Positions 1-7,433 of a stretch of DNA of 9,402 bases are shown here, one piece after another. The notes under the pieces were generated by a model. It did not search any database, was not told the DNA's origin, and saw only the letters and a list, made by a program, of their open reading frames with translations. Both the position numbers and the translations under genes were made by a program. The stretch lies in NCBI GenBank assembly GCA_903837025.1, contig CAILTC010000288.1, positions 1-9,402 of the forward strand, given 5' to 3'. Each line of letters begins with the position of its first letter. Within the stretch, counting starts at the first letter, position 1. The DNA comes from an uncultured Bacteroidota bacterium (GTDB lineage Bacteria > Bacteroidota > Bacteroidia > Flavobacteriales > Flavobacteriaceae).

Positions 1-209
1 CCTTCATTATTTTCTATTCTAGAATCAATGATTGCGATATGCTCTATAGCTTCCTCTTTGGTAATTGCCAATGGTCTAGGAATGTATTTCATTATCTCTT
101 TATTAGATCTTAAAGAAAAAATTTCATTATAATCTTCTATTACAATACGCCTTAACTGTAAGCGTTCGGTTTCGAGATTAGGAAACGGGGTAAAATTAAT
201 GTTCAACAT
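1..209 (-). CDS. GNAT family N-acetyltransferase (RimJ/RimL type), N-terminal part, cut by window edge
   Basis: This is the first 69 codons of a protein that continues past the left edge. It begins at an ATG read from 209 down and starts MLNINFTPFPNLETERLQLR. The 'F..LETERLQLRR' opening, followed by a 'DYNEIFSLRSNKEIMKYIPR' stretch, is the usual beginning of RimJ/RimL-like GNAT acetyltransferases, where an N-terminal strand precedes the first helices. The acetyl-CoA pyrophosphate-binding loop would lie beyond the window, so neither the fold nor the substrate can be confirmed. Relatives acetylate ribosomal-protein N-termini, antibiotics, polyamines or small metabolites. The gene lies 22 bases behind the aldose epimerase on the same strand, so the two are probably co-transcribed. 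Its leader holds an 11-base A-run (T-run 213-223 on the plus strand) just before the start, with no clear Shine-Dalgarno site. Family call is fairly secure; specific role unknown. Confidence 0.8.
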   Translation of the reverse strand, partial: MLNINFTPFPNLETERLQLRRIVIEDYNEIFSLRSNKEIMKYIPRPLAITKEEAIEHIAIIDSRIENNE

Positions 210-231
210 ATCTTTTTTTTTTTATGTGATT

Positions 232-1086
232 TTATAAAATTTCGATGCTAAATTTTGATTGGAATACTTCATTTTCATTGAGAATCTGAATACCTTCTTT
301 TTCGAAAAGATTTCCAAATTTTTCTTCAGTATCCGAATAACCATACCAAGGCTCGATACAAAGAAAAGGAGCGTCTTTTTTTGTCCAAATTCCTAAATTT
401 GGAAAACCGCTAAAAGTGGTTCTTACTATTGGTTTCGTTTTTTCTAATATTGTCAAAGTGTTAGATTCTAATGATTTGAAAATTAAGGCGTCGTTTTCGA
501 ATAGTTTATAATTCAGTTCTACTCTTTTATTAATAACTATAAGTTTCTTAGTTTTATTTGAAATTAAATCATTTCTTAAAAGATAATATTCCAAAGGCTC
601 GTCATTACTGAATTTGAGTGAATAATTTTCAAAATTTCCAGGCAAAGCAAATGCTGGATGAGCGCCAATAGAAAAAGGCATAATTGATTTGCTTTTATTG
701 AGTACTTTATATTCAATATTCAAGCTGTTTTCGTCTAATGTGTAAATAACTTGCAATTCAAAATCGAATGGATATACTTTTCTAGTTTCATCAGAAGAGT
801 GTAATGAAAAACTAACAGAATTACTACTTTTTTCAATTACATCAAATGTCATATCTCTAGCAAAACCATGTCTCGATAAATGATAATCCATTCCATTATA
901 GGTGTATGAATTATTGTTTAATGTACCCACAATCGGGAACAATATAGGAGAATGTTTGCCCCAAAAAGTTGGGTTTCCTTCCCATATATATTCTGTAAGT
1001 TGGTTGTTTTTCAATGAAAATAATTCGGCTCCTTGATGATTTATTTGTGCTGTTAAATAGGAGTTAGATATAGATGTTGATTTCAA
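232..1086 (-). CDS. Aldose 1-epimerase family protein (LacX-like)
   Basis: Predicted cytoplasmic galactose-mutarotase-fold enzyme interconverting alpha and beta anomers of aldoses or related sugars; the actual sugar is unknown. From the TTG start at 1086 it is 284 residues, the usual LacX length. Conserved landmarks in this numbering are 'ISNSYLTAQINHQGAEL' near the N-terminus, 'FWGKHSPILFPIVG', 'SRHGFARD' (His73), 'IGAHPAFALP' (His143, proton-donor position) and 'CIEPWYGYSD' (Glu245, general-base position). Start choice: the frame stays open to an ATG at 1224 (330 residues), but those extra 46 residues contain no Gly, Ala, Val or Asp and only one Glu, have no counterpart I know in LacX proteins, and overlap the likely promoter region of the divergent peptidase gene. 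No ATG occurs between the two, so TTG at 1086 is my preferred start and 1224 the alternative. The gene is followed 22 bases later by the GNAT gene. Function is fairly secure, start is not. Confidence 0.85.
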   Translation of the reverse strand: MKSTSISNSYLTAQINHQGAELFSLKNNQLTEYIWEGNPTFWGKHSPILFPIVGTLNNNSYTYNGMDYHLSRHGFARDMTFDVIEKSSNSVSFSLHSSDETRKVYPFDFELQVIYTLDENSLNIEYKVLNKSKSIMPFSIGAHPAFALPGNFENYSLKFSNDEPLEYYLLRNDLISNKTKKLIVINKRVELNYKLFENDALIFKSLESNTLTILEKTKPIVRTTFSGFPNLGIWTKKDAPFLCIEPWYGYSDTEEKFGNLFEKEGIQILNENEVFQSKFSIEIL

Positions 1087-1199
1087 AATAGGAGTTGATT
1101 TTGTTATAATTATTTTTAGATTGTAAATATATTTAATTTTGAATCTAAAAAGAAGTTTATTGAACGATTGGTAAAATTTTGTCAAATTTTCGAATTTAT

Positions 1200-1231
1200 T
1201 TGGAGTCTTGGTTATATTTTTCATTAATTTG
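1200..1231 (+). promoter_or_regulatory. Candidate Bacteroidota-type promoter for the M1 peptidase
   Basis: A TTG at 1200-1202 lies 21 bases before TTAATTTG at 1224-1231, which matches TAnnTTTG at 5 of its 6 defined positions. The element ends 18 bases before the ATG at 1250, the same distance seen for two other genes in this window. A perfect TAATTTTG at 1134-1141, without a well-spaced TTG, is an alternative upstream element. An 11-base inverted repeat, ATATTTTTCAT at 1214-1224 and its complement at 1250-1260, overlaps this region. AT-rich sequence gives chance matches, so this is tentative. Confidence 0.35.
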
Positions 1232-1249
1232 GTAAAGAAAATTTATAAT

Positions 1250-3514
1250 ATGAAAAATATCCGTTTAAATGCTCTCCTTCAGCTAGTTTTATTATTAGGA
1301 ATTTCGACTGCGTGGTCTCAACAAATTCCAGAATCTAAACCCAATCAGCCTATTTCTAAGTATGATTATTATGATGCTTTTGCACCCTTTTTCTATTCGA
1401 AAAATGCTACTAATACACGATCGGCTAGTGGTCAACCAGGACCGGAATATTGGCAAAATAGAGCGGATTATCAATTATCGGCAAAATTAGATGCTTCTAA
1501 AAATGAAATCACGGGAACAGATATTCTAACCTATACCAACAATAGCCCTGATTCGTTGTCTTTTCTTTGGATGTTATTGGATCAAAATTTGTTTCAATCA
1601 GATTCTAGAGGAAATGCAGTAATTCCTATAAATGGAAGTAGAAATGGTGCTCAAGGACAAGTTTTTGACGGTGGAGATAAAATAAAATCGGTTAAAATTA
1701 TTTCGACTATTAAAGGAAAATCGACAGAAATCCCAGCTAAATATTTGATAACTGATACCAGAATGCAGGTTTTTCTTCCTCAAGGGTTAAAAGCCAAGGG
1801 TGGAATTGTAAAAATTAAAATAGAATATTCATTTATTGCTCCAAACGAAGGTTCGGATCGTATGGGAGTTTTAGAAACTAAAAATGGTAAAATTTTCACC
1901 ATTGCTCAGTGGTATCCTAGGATGTGTGTGTATGATGATATAAGAGGTTGGAACACGAATCCGTATTTAGGTGCTTCGGAGTTTTTTCTTGATTATGGCG
2001 ATTTCGACGTAAACATTACCGTTCCGTCTAATCAAATGGTGGTTTGTTCTGGCGAATTGGTAAATGCAGCGAATGTGCTCACTACTGAACAGCAAAGTCG
2101 TTTTGCGAAAGCTTCGCAAAGTGACAAAACAGTCATAATCCGTTCTGGTGATGAAGTTGCGGCTACAGCAAATTTAGATTCGAAATCTAATAAAACATGG
2201 CATTTTAAAGTTAAAAATGCTCGTGATGTTTCTTGGGCATCCTCAGCGGCATTTATTTTGGACGCCGCTAGAATTAATTTGCCTAGTGGAAAAAAATCAA
2301 TGGCAATTTCTGCTTATCCAGTAGAAAGTGCAGGCAATGAAGCTTGGAGTCGTTCGACAGAATATACCAAGGCTTCGATTGAAAATTATTCGAAAAGATG
2401 GTTCGAGTATTCGTATCCTGCAGCAACGAATGTGGCAGGAAATGAAGGCGGAATGGAATATCCTGGGATTGTTTTTTGCGGTTGGAAATCGAAAGGCGAT
2501 GATTTATGGGGAGTTACCGATCATGAGTTTGGACACAACTGGTTTCCAATGGTGGTAGGGTCTAACGAACGTTTGTATGGTTGGATGGACGAAGGGTTTA
2601 ATACGTTTATCAATTCGATAAGTTCCGTTGATTTTAATAATGGAGAATACAAAGACAAGCCCGTTGACTTGCATAAGGACGCACTAAAATATACCAGTCC
2701 CAATTTAGAAACCATAATGAGTTCACCAGATAATATGAAAGAGGCCAATATTGGTACTTTATGTTATTCTAAACCAAGCGCAGGATTAATACTATTGCGA
2801 GAACAGATTTTAGGACCAGAGCGATTTGATTTAGCTTTTCGTACTTATGTAGAACGCTGGGCTTATAAACACCCTACTCCAGATGATTTTTTTAGAACTA
2901 TTGAAAATGTTGCAGGCGAAGATTTATCTTGGTTTTGGCGTGGTTGGTTCGTAAATAATTGGAAATTAGATCAGGGTGTAAATGCTATTAAATATGTCGA
3001 AAATGATCCTAAATTAGGGGTTTACATTACAATTGGTAACTTCGAAAAAATGGCGATGCCTGTTATTTTAGAAATAAAAACAAAATCTGGAATAGTAAGC
3101 CGTGTAAAATTGCCAGTCGAAATTTGGCAGAAAAATAAAGAATGGTCTTTTAAACAAAATACTACCGAAGAAATTGAAAGTATTGTTATTGACCCGGATC
3201 ATGTTTTTCCCGATACGAATGAAAGTAATAATACTTGGACTTCGGCAACAGGAATTGTTGAAAAAGACGCCAACTTAAATGGTTATTTAGGAAATTTTAG
3301 TAGTCGGTTTTATGGATTAAAAAGTGCTTTTACAAAAAAGAGAGGGGTTGTTAATGTTGAAATTACAAATTATCCGAAATTTGCATTAGAACTTATAGCC
3401 GATGATACATTTGAATCTAAAGAAGCGGGGGTGAAAATCGAATTTAATAAAGCTAAAAATGGATTTATAATGACAATGAGTGATGCAACTAAAATTACTT
3501 TCACAAGAGATTAA
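1250..3514 (+). CDS. Secreted M1 family zinc metallopeptidase (aminopeptidase)
   Basis: A 754-residue exported peptidase predicted to remove N-terminal residues from peptides outside the cytoplasm. Residues 1-23 form a clear Sec signal peptide: MKNIR, a hydrophobic [14 protein letters not shown] core, then TAWSQ as a probable cleavage site. The N-terminal beta-rich region (about 60-300) is typical of M1. The substrate-binding GxMEN motif appears as GGMEY (400-404), with Tyr replacing Asn. The zinc site is HEFGH (425-429) with Glu448 in 'WMDEGFNTF' as third ligand, so the HExxH-x18-E spacing is exact. Tyr506 ('[10 protein letters not shown]') is in the position of the catalytic tyrosine. The helical region runs to about 590, followed by a C-terminal beta portion. 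I see no obvious type IX secretion sorting domain, so periplasmic or soluble export is most likely. The frame opens 14 codons earlier at a TTG (1208), but ATG 1250 directly precedes the signal peptide. Substrate preference cannot be read from sequence. Confidence 0.93.
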   Translation: MKNIRLNALLQLVLLLGISTAWSQQIPESKPNQPISKYDYYDAFAPFFYSKNATNTRSASGQPGPEYWQNRADYQLSAKLDASKNEITGTDILTYTNNSPDSLSFLWMLLDQNLFQSDSRGNAVIPINGSRNGAQGQVFDGGDKIKSVKIISTIKGKSTEIPAKYLITDTRMQVFLPQGLKAKGGIVKIKIEYSFIAPNEGSDRMGVLETKNGKIFTIAQWYPRMCVYDDIRGWNTNPYLGASEFFLDYGDFDVNITVPSNQMVVCSGELVNAANVLTTEQQSRFAKASQSDKTVIIRSGDEVAATANLDSKSNKTWHFKVKNARDVSWASSAAFILDAARINLPSGKKSMAISAYPVESAGNEAWSRSTEYTKASIENYSKRWFEYSYPAATNVAGNEGGMEYPGIVFCGWKSKGDDLWGVTDHEFGHNWFPMVVGSNERLYGWMDEGFNTFINSISSVDFNNGEYKDKPVDLHKDALKYTSPNLETIMSSPDNMKEANIGTLCYSKPSAGLILLREQILGPERFDLAFRTYVERWAYKHPTPDDFFRTIENVAGEDLSWFWRGWFVNNWKLDQGVNAIKYVENDPKLGVYITIGNFEKMAMPVILEIKTKSGIVSRVKLPVEIWQKNKEWSFKQNTTEEIESIVIDPDHVFPDTNESNNTWTSATGIVEKDANLNGYLGNFSSRFYGLKSAFTKKRGVVNVEITNYPKFALELIADDTFESKEAGVKIEFNKAKNGFIMTMSDATKITFTRD

Positions 3515-3648
3515 ATGTTGTCTCAAAGCTTAATATTGTTTTTTAAACACTTCATTATGAGTAAATTTAAAATTTAGTTAAATGGCTTAAATTTTTAAAC
3601 AAATACATTTTAAAGCCTTAAATTTGAGTAAATTAAAATAGTATAATT
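3515..3648. repeat. AT-rich intergenic region with imperfect direct repeats
   Basis: This 134-bp gap holds two imperfect direct repeat pairs. GAGTAAATTTAAAATTTAG (3559-3577) resembles GAGTAAATTAAAATAG (3626-3641), and GGCTTAAATTT (3584-3594) resembles GCCTTAAATTT (3615-3625). The second copies overlap the predicted OsmC promoter. I see no convincing terminator hairpin for the M1 gene here. The repeats could be remnants of slippage or a regulator site; low complexity makes chance likely. Confidence 0.3.
3619..3626 (+). promoter_or_regulatory. Candidate -7 element for the OsmC gene
   Basis: TAAATTTG is a perfect match to the Bacteroidota TAnnTTTG -7 consensus and ends 22 bases before the ATG at 3649. 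No TTG sits at the expected 17-23 base spacing upstream, so only half of the promoter is recognisable. Confidence 0.4.
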
Positions 3649-4059
3649 ATGAAAAGATATGCAACGGCAGTTTGGAAAGGTACACTTAAAGAAGGTGCAG
3701 GTCATCTCTCTACACAAAGTGGAACATTGGAAAACACACAATATTCATTTAAATCTCGTTTTGAAGAAGGGGTAGGAACGAATCCGGAAGAGTTAGTTGC
3801 TGCGGCACATTCAGGATGTTTTACCATGCAACTTTCGGCCTATATAACGGGTGACGGTTTTGAAATTGAAAGCATCGAAACCAAATGTGTTATTGATTTA
3901 TTGGATGGGAAAATTATAAGTTCTAATTTAGCGGTACACGCAAAAATTAAAGGAATTTCGAATGAAGCTTTTCAAGAATTGGTAACTAAAGCGGAGGAAA
4001 ACTGTCCTATTTCTAAATTATTCGATACGGAAATTAACACTGTTGCGACTTTAATTTAG
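3649..4059 (+). CDS. OsmC family peroxiredoxin
   Basis: A 136-residue cytoplasmic protein of the OsmC/Ohr fold. Proven members reduce organic hydroperoxides through a reactive cysteine pair. Both cysteines are here: Cys57 in '[13 protein letters not shown]' and Cys119 in '[11 protein letters not shown]'. Arg37 ('KSRFEE') and Glu48 ('[10 protein letters not shown]') occupy the positions that activate the peroxidatic cysteine. Length and motif order match OsmC proper; '[16 protein letters not shown]' is more OsmC-like than Ohr-like, and family members act as dimers. An additional Cys80 lies outside the known active site. The ATG at 3649 gives the expected '[10 protein letters not shown]' N-terminus and follows a -7 element by 22 bases. 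It is a single gene ended by the strong hairpin at 4075-4111. Family call is firm; OsmC versus a related subgroup is a sequence-based inference. Confidence 0.93.
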   Translation: MKRYATAVWKGTLKEGAGHLSTQSGTLENTQYSFKSRFEEGVGTNPEELVAAAHSGCFTMQLSAYITGDGFEIESIETKCVIDLLDGKIISSNLAVHAKIKGISNEAFQELVTKAEENCPISKLFDTEINTVATLI

Positions 4060-4074
4060 AGGTTTAACCAAATT

Positions 4075-4111
4075 AAAAAAGGCTCGATTTGTTTAAAATC
4101 GAGCCTTTTTT
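4075..4111. terminator. Bidirectional rho-independent terminator between osmC-type gene and cysM
   Basis: A 10-bp perfect stem, GGCTCGATTT (4081-4090) with AAATCGAGCC (4096-4105), closes a 5-base loop. Six As precede it (4075-4080) and six Ts follow (4106-4111). Because the stem is flanked by A-run and T-run, it can terminate transcription from both sides, fitting the convergent genes ending at 4059 and 4134. Confidence 0.9.
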
Positions 4112-4133
4112 AGTTATAAACAACAGTAGTTTT

Positions 4134-5021
4134 TTAATCAAATAAATCCGAAGACAAATAGCGATCGCCTCGGTCACAAATAATGGCAACAATTACTCCA
4201 GATTCTAATTTTTCAGCTAGTTTTAGTGCCACAGCAACTGATCCTCCGCTACTCATTCCTGCAAAAACACCTTCTTCTTTGGCCAATCTTTGGGTCATTT
4301 CACGAGCTTCTTTTTCGCTCACTTCGATAATTGTATCTACTCTATCCGCATCAAAAATCTTTGGTAAATATTCCTGAGGCCATTTTCTAATTCCCGGAAT
4401 TTGGGAACCATCACTTGGTTGTGCACCAATAATCTGAATGGCTGGATTTTTTTCTTTCAAATAAGCAGAAGTCCCTATTATGGTTCCAGTTGTTCCCATT
4501 GCCGAAACAAAATGGGTTACCGTTCCTTGAGTATCCTTCCATATTTCTGGACCAGTGGTTTTATAATGGGCTTTCCAATTGTCGGCATTGGCAAACTGAT
4601 TCAGCATAATATATCCGCCTTCGGCCACTTTTTTATCTGCATAATCTCTAGAACCTATAATTCCTTCTTTGGCAGGAGTCAAAATGACAGTGGCACCAAA
4701 AGCTCGCATCGTTTGGGTACGTTCTTTGGTCGAATCTTCCGGAAGTACCAGTTCTATTTCTATGTTGAATAATTGGGCAATCATGGCCAAAGCAATTCCG
4801 GTGTTGCCGCTGGTGGCTTCAATAAGTTTATCGCCTTTTTTGATGTCGCCTCTTTCTATTGCGGATGCAATCATATTGTAAGCGGCACGGTCTTTTACGC
4901 TTCCTCCGGGATTATTTCCTTCGAGTTTTAATAAAAGTTTGACGTTTTTGTTTTTGACCAAATTGACACTTTCCACCAAAGGCGTATTTCCAATTAGATC
5001 TACTAATTTTTGAAATTGCAT
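4134..5021 (-). CDS. cysM: Cysteine synthase B (O-acetylserine sulfhydrylase)
   Basis: A 295-residue cytoplasmic PLP enzyme that joins O-acetyl-L-serine with sulfide (or thiosulfate in CysM types) to make cysteine. Lys43 in 'NPGGSVKDRAAYNM' is the Schiff-base lysine. 'TSGNTG' (70-75) is the substrate-binding loop, and 'GTTGT' (176-180) binds the PLP phosphate. The CysM rather than CysK type is indicated by 'QPSDGSQIPGIRKWP' (201-215), 'GMSSGG' and the C-terminal 'ICDRGDRYLSSDLF', all close to E. coli CysM as I recall it. The ATG at 5021 starts one base after the cysE stop, so the pair forms a tightly coupled operon in which CysE supplies the acetylserine. The gene ends before the bidirectional hairpin at 4075-4111. 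No truncation or missing catalytic residue is seen. Confidence 0.95.
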   Translation of the reverse strand: MQFQKLVDLIGNTPLVESVNLVKNKNVKLLLKLEGNNPGGSVKDRAAYNMIASAIERGDIKKGDKLIEATSGNTGIALAMIAQLFNIEIELVLPEDSTKERTQTMRAFGATVILTPAKEGIIGSRDYADKKVAEGGYIMLNQFANADNWKAHYKTTGPEIWKDTQGTVTHFVSAMGTTGTIIGTSAYLKEKNPAIQIIGAQPSDGSQIPGIRKWPQEYLPKIFDADRVDTIIEVSEKEAREMTQRLAKEEGVFAGMSSGGSVAVALKLAEKLESGVIVAIICDRGDRYLSSDLFD

Positions 5022-5022
5022 A

Positions 5023-5829
5023 TTATTTTAACTCTTTTATTTTCACTTCTGTTATTGTTGTATTCGTCACGATTGATTTTGCAGGAATCGATTTTGTAAT
5101 CCAGGTATTTCCTCCAATAATACTATTTTCTCCAACGATGGTTTCTCCACCAAGAATTGTTGCATTGGCATAAATGCAAACATTTTTCTCCACTGTAGGA
5201 TGTCGTTTGGCATTTTTCATGTCTTTGCTTACGCTCAATGCGCCCAAAGTTACGCCTTGGTACAATTTCACATTTTTTTCGATAACGGTGGTCTCTCCAA
5301 TTACGATTCCTGTTGCGTGATCTATAAAAAAGGGCGAAGCAATTGTTGCCCCAGCGTGAATGTCGGTTCCTGTGATTTGATGTGCATATTCGCTCATTAA
5401 TCTTGAAAATAGCAACAAGTCTAACAGGTATAATTCGTGGCTCAATCTATAAATAGCAATGGCATAAAATCCGGGATAAGCAAGATACACTTCTTCAATA
5501 CTGTTTGAAGCGGGGTCATTTTCTAATATATATTCTGCATCCTGATTCAGATTTTCGAGAACAAATGGCAGTTTTTCTAGGTATTGATTCCAAACTTCGT
5601 TGCACAATTCTTGGGGCTTTTTACAAGCGATTTTCGAAATTTCCTTGAATAGTTTTTCAAGTTCATCGATGCTTTGGTCCAAAGGCGCATTGGCATCGAA
5701 TAGCGTATAAAACAGTTTTTCTGTAAAAACTACTACTTTTGTCTTGATACCATAATTAATTACGGAATGGCTCTTTAAAGCTGCAATATTTTGGATAATT
5801 ATATCTTTGGCCACGTTTGTAAATTTCAA
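5023..5829 (-). CDS. cysE: Serine O-acetyltransferase, non-ATG start
   Basis: A 268-residue left-handed beta-helix acetyltransferase converting L-serine and acetyl-CoA to O-acetylserine, the first committed step of cysteine synthesis. The N-terminal half is helical. Hexapeptide repeats begin near 'GTDIHAGATIA' (154-164) and run to about 255. Asp156 in 'DIH', His171 in 'FFIDHATGIVIGET' and His210 in 'KRHPTV' correspond to catalytic Asp143, His158 and active-site His193 of E. coli CysE. The C-terminus ends 'EVKIKELK' and lacks the terminal isoleucine that docks CysE into CysK elsewhere, in keeping with a CysM partner. In-frame stops lie just upstream and the next ATG is at Met145, so translation must start at TTG 5829 or GTG 5814. 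TTG is preferred because it keeps 'KFTNVAKDIIIQN' and sits 17 bases after a candidate -7 element. First gene of the cysE-cysM operon. Confidence 0.94.
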   Translation of the reverse strand: MKFTNVAKDIIIQNIAALKSHSVINYGIKTKVVVFTEKLFYTLFDANAPLDQSIDELEKLFKEISKIACKKPQELCNEVWNQYLEKLPFVLENLNQDAEYILENDPASNSIEEVYLAYPGFYAIAIYRLSHELYLLDLLLFSRLMSEYAHQITGTDIHAGATIASPFFIDHATGIVIGETTVIEKNVKLYQGVTLGALSVSKDMKNAKRHPTVEKNVCIYANATILGGETIVGENSIIGGNTWITKSIPAKSIVTNTTITEVKIKELK

Positions 5830-5846
5830 ATGTTATTAGAAAGGGG

Positions 5847-5878
5847 TAAAAGTAAGGTGTTTTTAGAAATTGCCGCAA
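5847..5878 (-). promoter_or_regulatory. Candidate promoter for cysE-cysM
   Basis: Read on the minus strand, TTG (5878-5876) is followed after 21 bases by TACTTTTA (5854-5847), which matches TAnnTTTG except for the last base. It lies 17 bases before the TTG start at 5829. A short inverted repeat, AAATTG (5867-5872) with CAATTT (5879-5884), straddles the -33 element and could be an operator. Both are pattern matches only. Confidence 0.35.
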
Positions 5879-5898
5879 CAATTTTGTAAATAAATTTG
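5870..5898 (+). promoter_or_regulatory. Candidate distal promoter for the NRAMP-like gene
   Basis: TTG at 5870-5872, an 18-base spacer and a perfect TAAATTTG at 5891-5898 match the Bacteroidota promoter layout on the plus strand. It overlaps the divergent cysE promoter region and would give a leader of roughly 140 bases. I could not identify a known riboswitch in that leader. Confidence 0.4.
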
Positions 5899-5946
5899 TG
5901 TTTTGCCAAGGATCACAATCCATAATGAAAATAGTTATAGGAATAT

Positions 5947-5995
5947 TTGTGACGATGTGATTTTTTAAATTTGTAAATTAGCATAAATTAATTTA
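5947..5995 (+). promoter_or_regulatory. Candidate proximal promoter and 12-bp palindrome before the NRAMP-like gene
   Basis: A perfect TAAATTTG at 5966-5973 is preceded by TTG at 5947-5949, a 16-base spacer that is slightly short. Just downstream, at about the expected start of transcription, is the perfect palindrome TAAATTAATTTA (5984-5995). A palindrome at that place could be a metal-regulator operator, but it matches no box I can name and is purely A/T. A small stem, CGAAG (5998-6002) with CTTCG (6011-6015), lies in the leader. Confidence 0.3.
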
Positions 5996-6046
5996 GTCGA
6001 AGGTAAAGAGCTTCGTAGGTTTTAATCCATTTAATGAAAAACTATA

Positions 6047-7315
6047 ATGAATACTAAATCAAAACGTTCTACTCAACTTTCTCGCTTTTGGAAAATTCTA
6101 GGACCAGGACTCGTAACGGGTGCGAGTGACGATGATCCATCAGGAATTGCTACCTATTCGCAAGCGGGTGCAGCTTATGGGCTTTCTACATTATGGACCT
6201 CGCTTGTTGCTTTTCCTCTCATGGCTGCGATTCAGCAAATGTGTGCCAGAATAGGTTTAGTAACTTCACAAGGTTTGACAGGGGCTCTCAAAAATCATTA
6301 TCCAAGGCCTATTTTGTATATAATGTTGCTGTTTAGTTTTCCGGCAATTATTATGAATATAGGTGCCGATATTGCAGGAATGGGTGCGGTAGGAAACTTA
6401 TTATTCCCATCAATCGATGCTACTTATTTTAGTGTTTTGTTCACTATAATTCTCTTGGGATTAATTATTTATTTGCCTTATCAAAAAATTGCTTCTACGC
6501 TAAAATACCTTTGTATTGTAATGTTAGTTTATTTTATAGTGCCGTTTTTGTACAAACAAGATTTTGCACAAATTCTAAAAGCTACCTTTATTCCTAGTAT
6601 AAAATTTGACAAGGACTTCATGGGTATTCTTGTCGGGATTCTAGGGACTACTATTTCGCCCTATCTCTTTTTTTGGCAAGCATCAGTAGAAGTCGAAGAA
6701 ATGAACAAGAATACAAAACACCTAATGGTTAATAAAAAAATTATTCACGAAATGAAGGAAGATGTCGATTTTGGAATGACGTTTTCGGGTTTTGTCATGT
6801 ATTTTATTATTCTTACCACTGGAACGGTTTTGTATAACGGCGGTATTCACCAGATTGATACGGTTGAACAAGCCGCAATGGCTTTGAAACCCTTGGCGGG
6901 GAACTTGGCTTATCTTCTTTTTGCTATTGGAATTATAGGAACAGGTCTTATTGCAATTCCTGTTTTGAGCGGTTCACTTTCGTATATTGTTACCGAAACT
7001 TTTGGCTGGGAGCAGGGTTTAAATAAAAAATTCCATGAGGCAAAAGCTTTTTATACAATTATTGGTATTTCATTACTATTGGGTTTATCGCTGAATTATA
7101 TTGGTATTTCGCCCATAAAAGCCTTGATTTATACCGCAATCCTTTACGGACTTACCGCTCCGGTTTTGATTGCTATTATTCTTCATATTTCGAATAACAA
7201 AAAAGTAATGGGGAAATTCACCAATGGCAGAACTTCTAACATTCTAGGTTTTGCGGCTTTAATCATTATGACAGCAGCTGCTATAGCCTTGTTGTATTTG
7301 CAGTTTTTTAATTGA
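6047..7315 (+). CDS. NRAMP (SLC11) family divalent metal transporter, non-canonical metal site
   Basis: A 422-residue inner-membrane transporter with about 11 hydrophobic segments in the LeuT-like NRAMP arrangement, predicted to import a divalent cation, probably with protons. Segment 1 has 'GLVTGASDDDPSGIATYSQ'; the metal-binding Asp is Asp30, but the classical DPGN reads DPSG (30-33). Segment 6 has 'GTTISPYLFFWQAS' where classical Mn/Fe NRAMPs have 'MPHN': Ser204 replaces the soft-metal Met ligand and Tyr206 the His. Similar changes mark the NRAMP-related magnesium transporter branch and other divergent bacterial members, so Mn/Fe selectivity should not be assumed. The loop after segment 6 is charged ('EVEEMNKNTKHLMVNKKIIHEMKEDVD', about 214-240), and the chain ends in a final membrane helix (400-422) without an added domain. 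ATG 6047 gives the expected short cytoplasmic N-terminus. It is transcribed alone, divergent from cysE. Fold is firm; ion is unknown. Confidence 0.9.
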   Translation: MNTKSKRSTQLSRFWKILGPGLVTGASDDDPSGIATYSQAGAAYGLSTLWTSLVAFPLMAAIQQMCARIGLVTSQGLTGALKNHYPRPILYIMLLFSFPAIIMNIGADIAGMGAVGNLLFPSIDATYFSVLFTIILLGLIIYLPYQKIASTLKYLCIVMLVYFIVPFLYKQDFAQILKATFIPSIKFDKDFMGILVGILGTTISPYLFFWQASVEVEEMNKNTKHLMVNKKIIHEMKEDVDFGMTFSGFVMYFIILTTGTVLYNGGIHQIDTVEQAAMALKPLAGNLAYLLFAIGIIGTGLIAIPVLSGSLSYIVTETFGWEQGLNKKFHEAKAFYTIIGISLLLGLSLNYIGISPIKALIYTAILYGLTAPVLIAIILHISNNKKVMGKFTNGRTSNILGFAALIIMTAAAIALLYLQFFN

Positions 7316-7433
7316 ATATAAATTATGATTTTTAACTCCAGCAAGAATTCTATATTTCTCTAAATTCAATGCTTTTGTTTCTTTATCATAGATTTTATCA
7401 AACAATAATTTCAATAGTATACGATTCCAATCT

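Noticed and set aside
213..223. T11 run as a terminator of the epimerase or a phase-variation tract
   Set aside because: There is no GC-rich stem beside it, and on the transcribed strand it is an A-run in the GNAT leader. Slippage is possible but nothing shows it.
4183..4881. Plus-strand open frames opposite cysM
   Set aside because: They lie entirely within a strongly conserved cysM on the other strand, have no homology-like features and overlap one another.
5200..5400. 66-codon plus-strand frame opposite cysE
   Set aside because: It is a shadow of the hexapeptide-repeat region, with unusual Cys/Ser-rich composition and no start signal.
5925..5960. 11-codon frame MKIVIGIFVTM in the transporter leader
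   Set aside because: It is too short to support as a gene; it contains no cysteine or metal-ligand run that would suggest an attenuation peptide, and chance frames of this size are common.
5905..6046. Possible manganese or magnesium riboswitch before the NRAMP-like gene
   Set aside because: I could not find the conserved loops of the yybP-ykoY or other metal-sensing riboswitches; only a 5-bp stem is visible.
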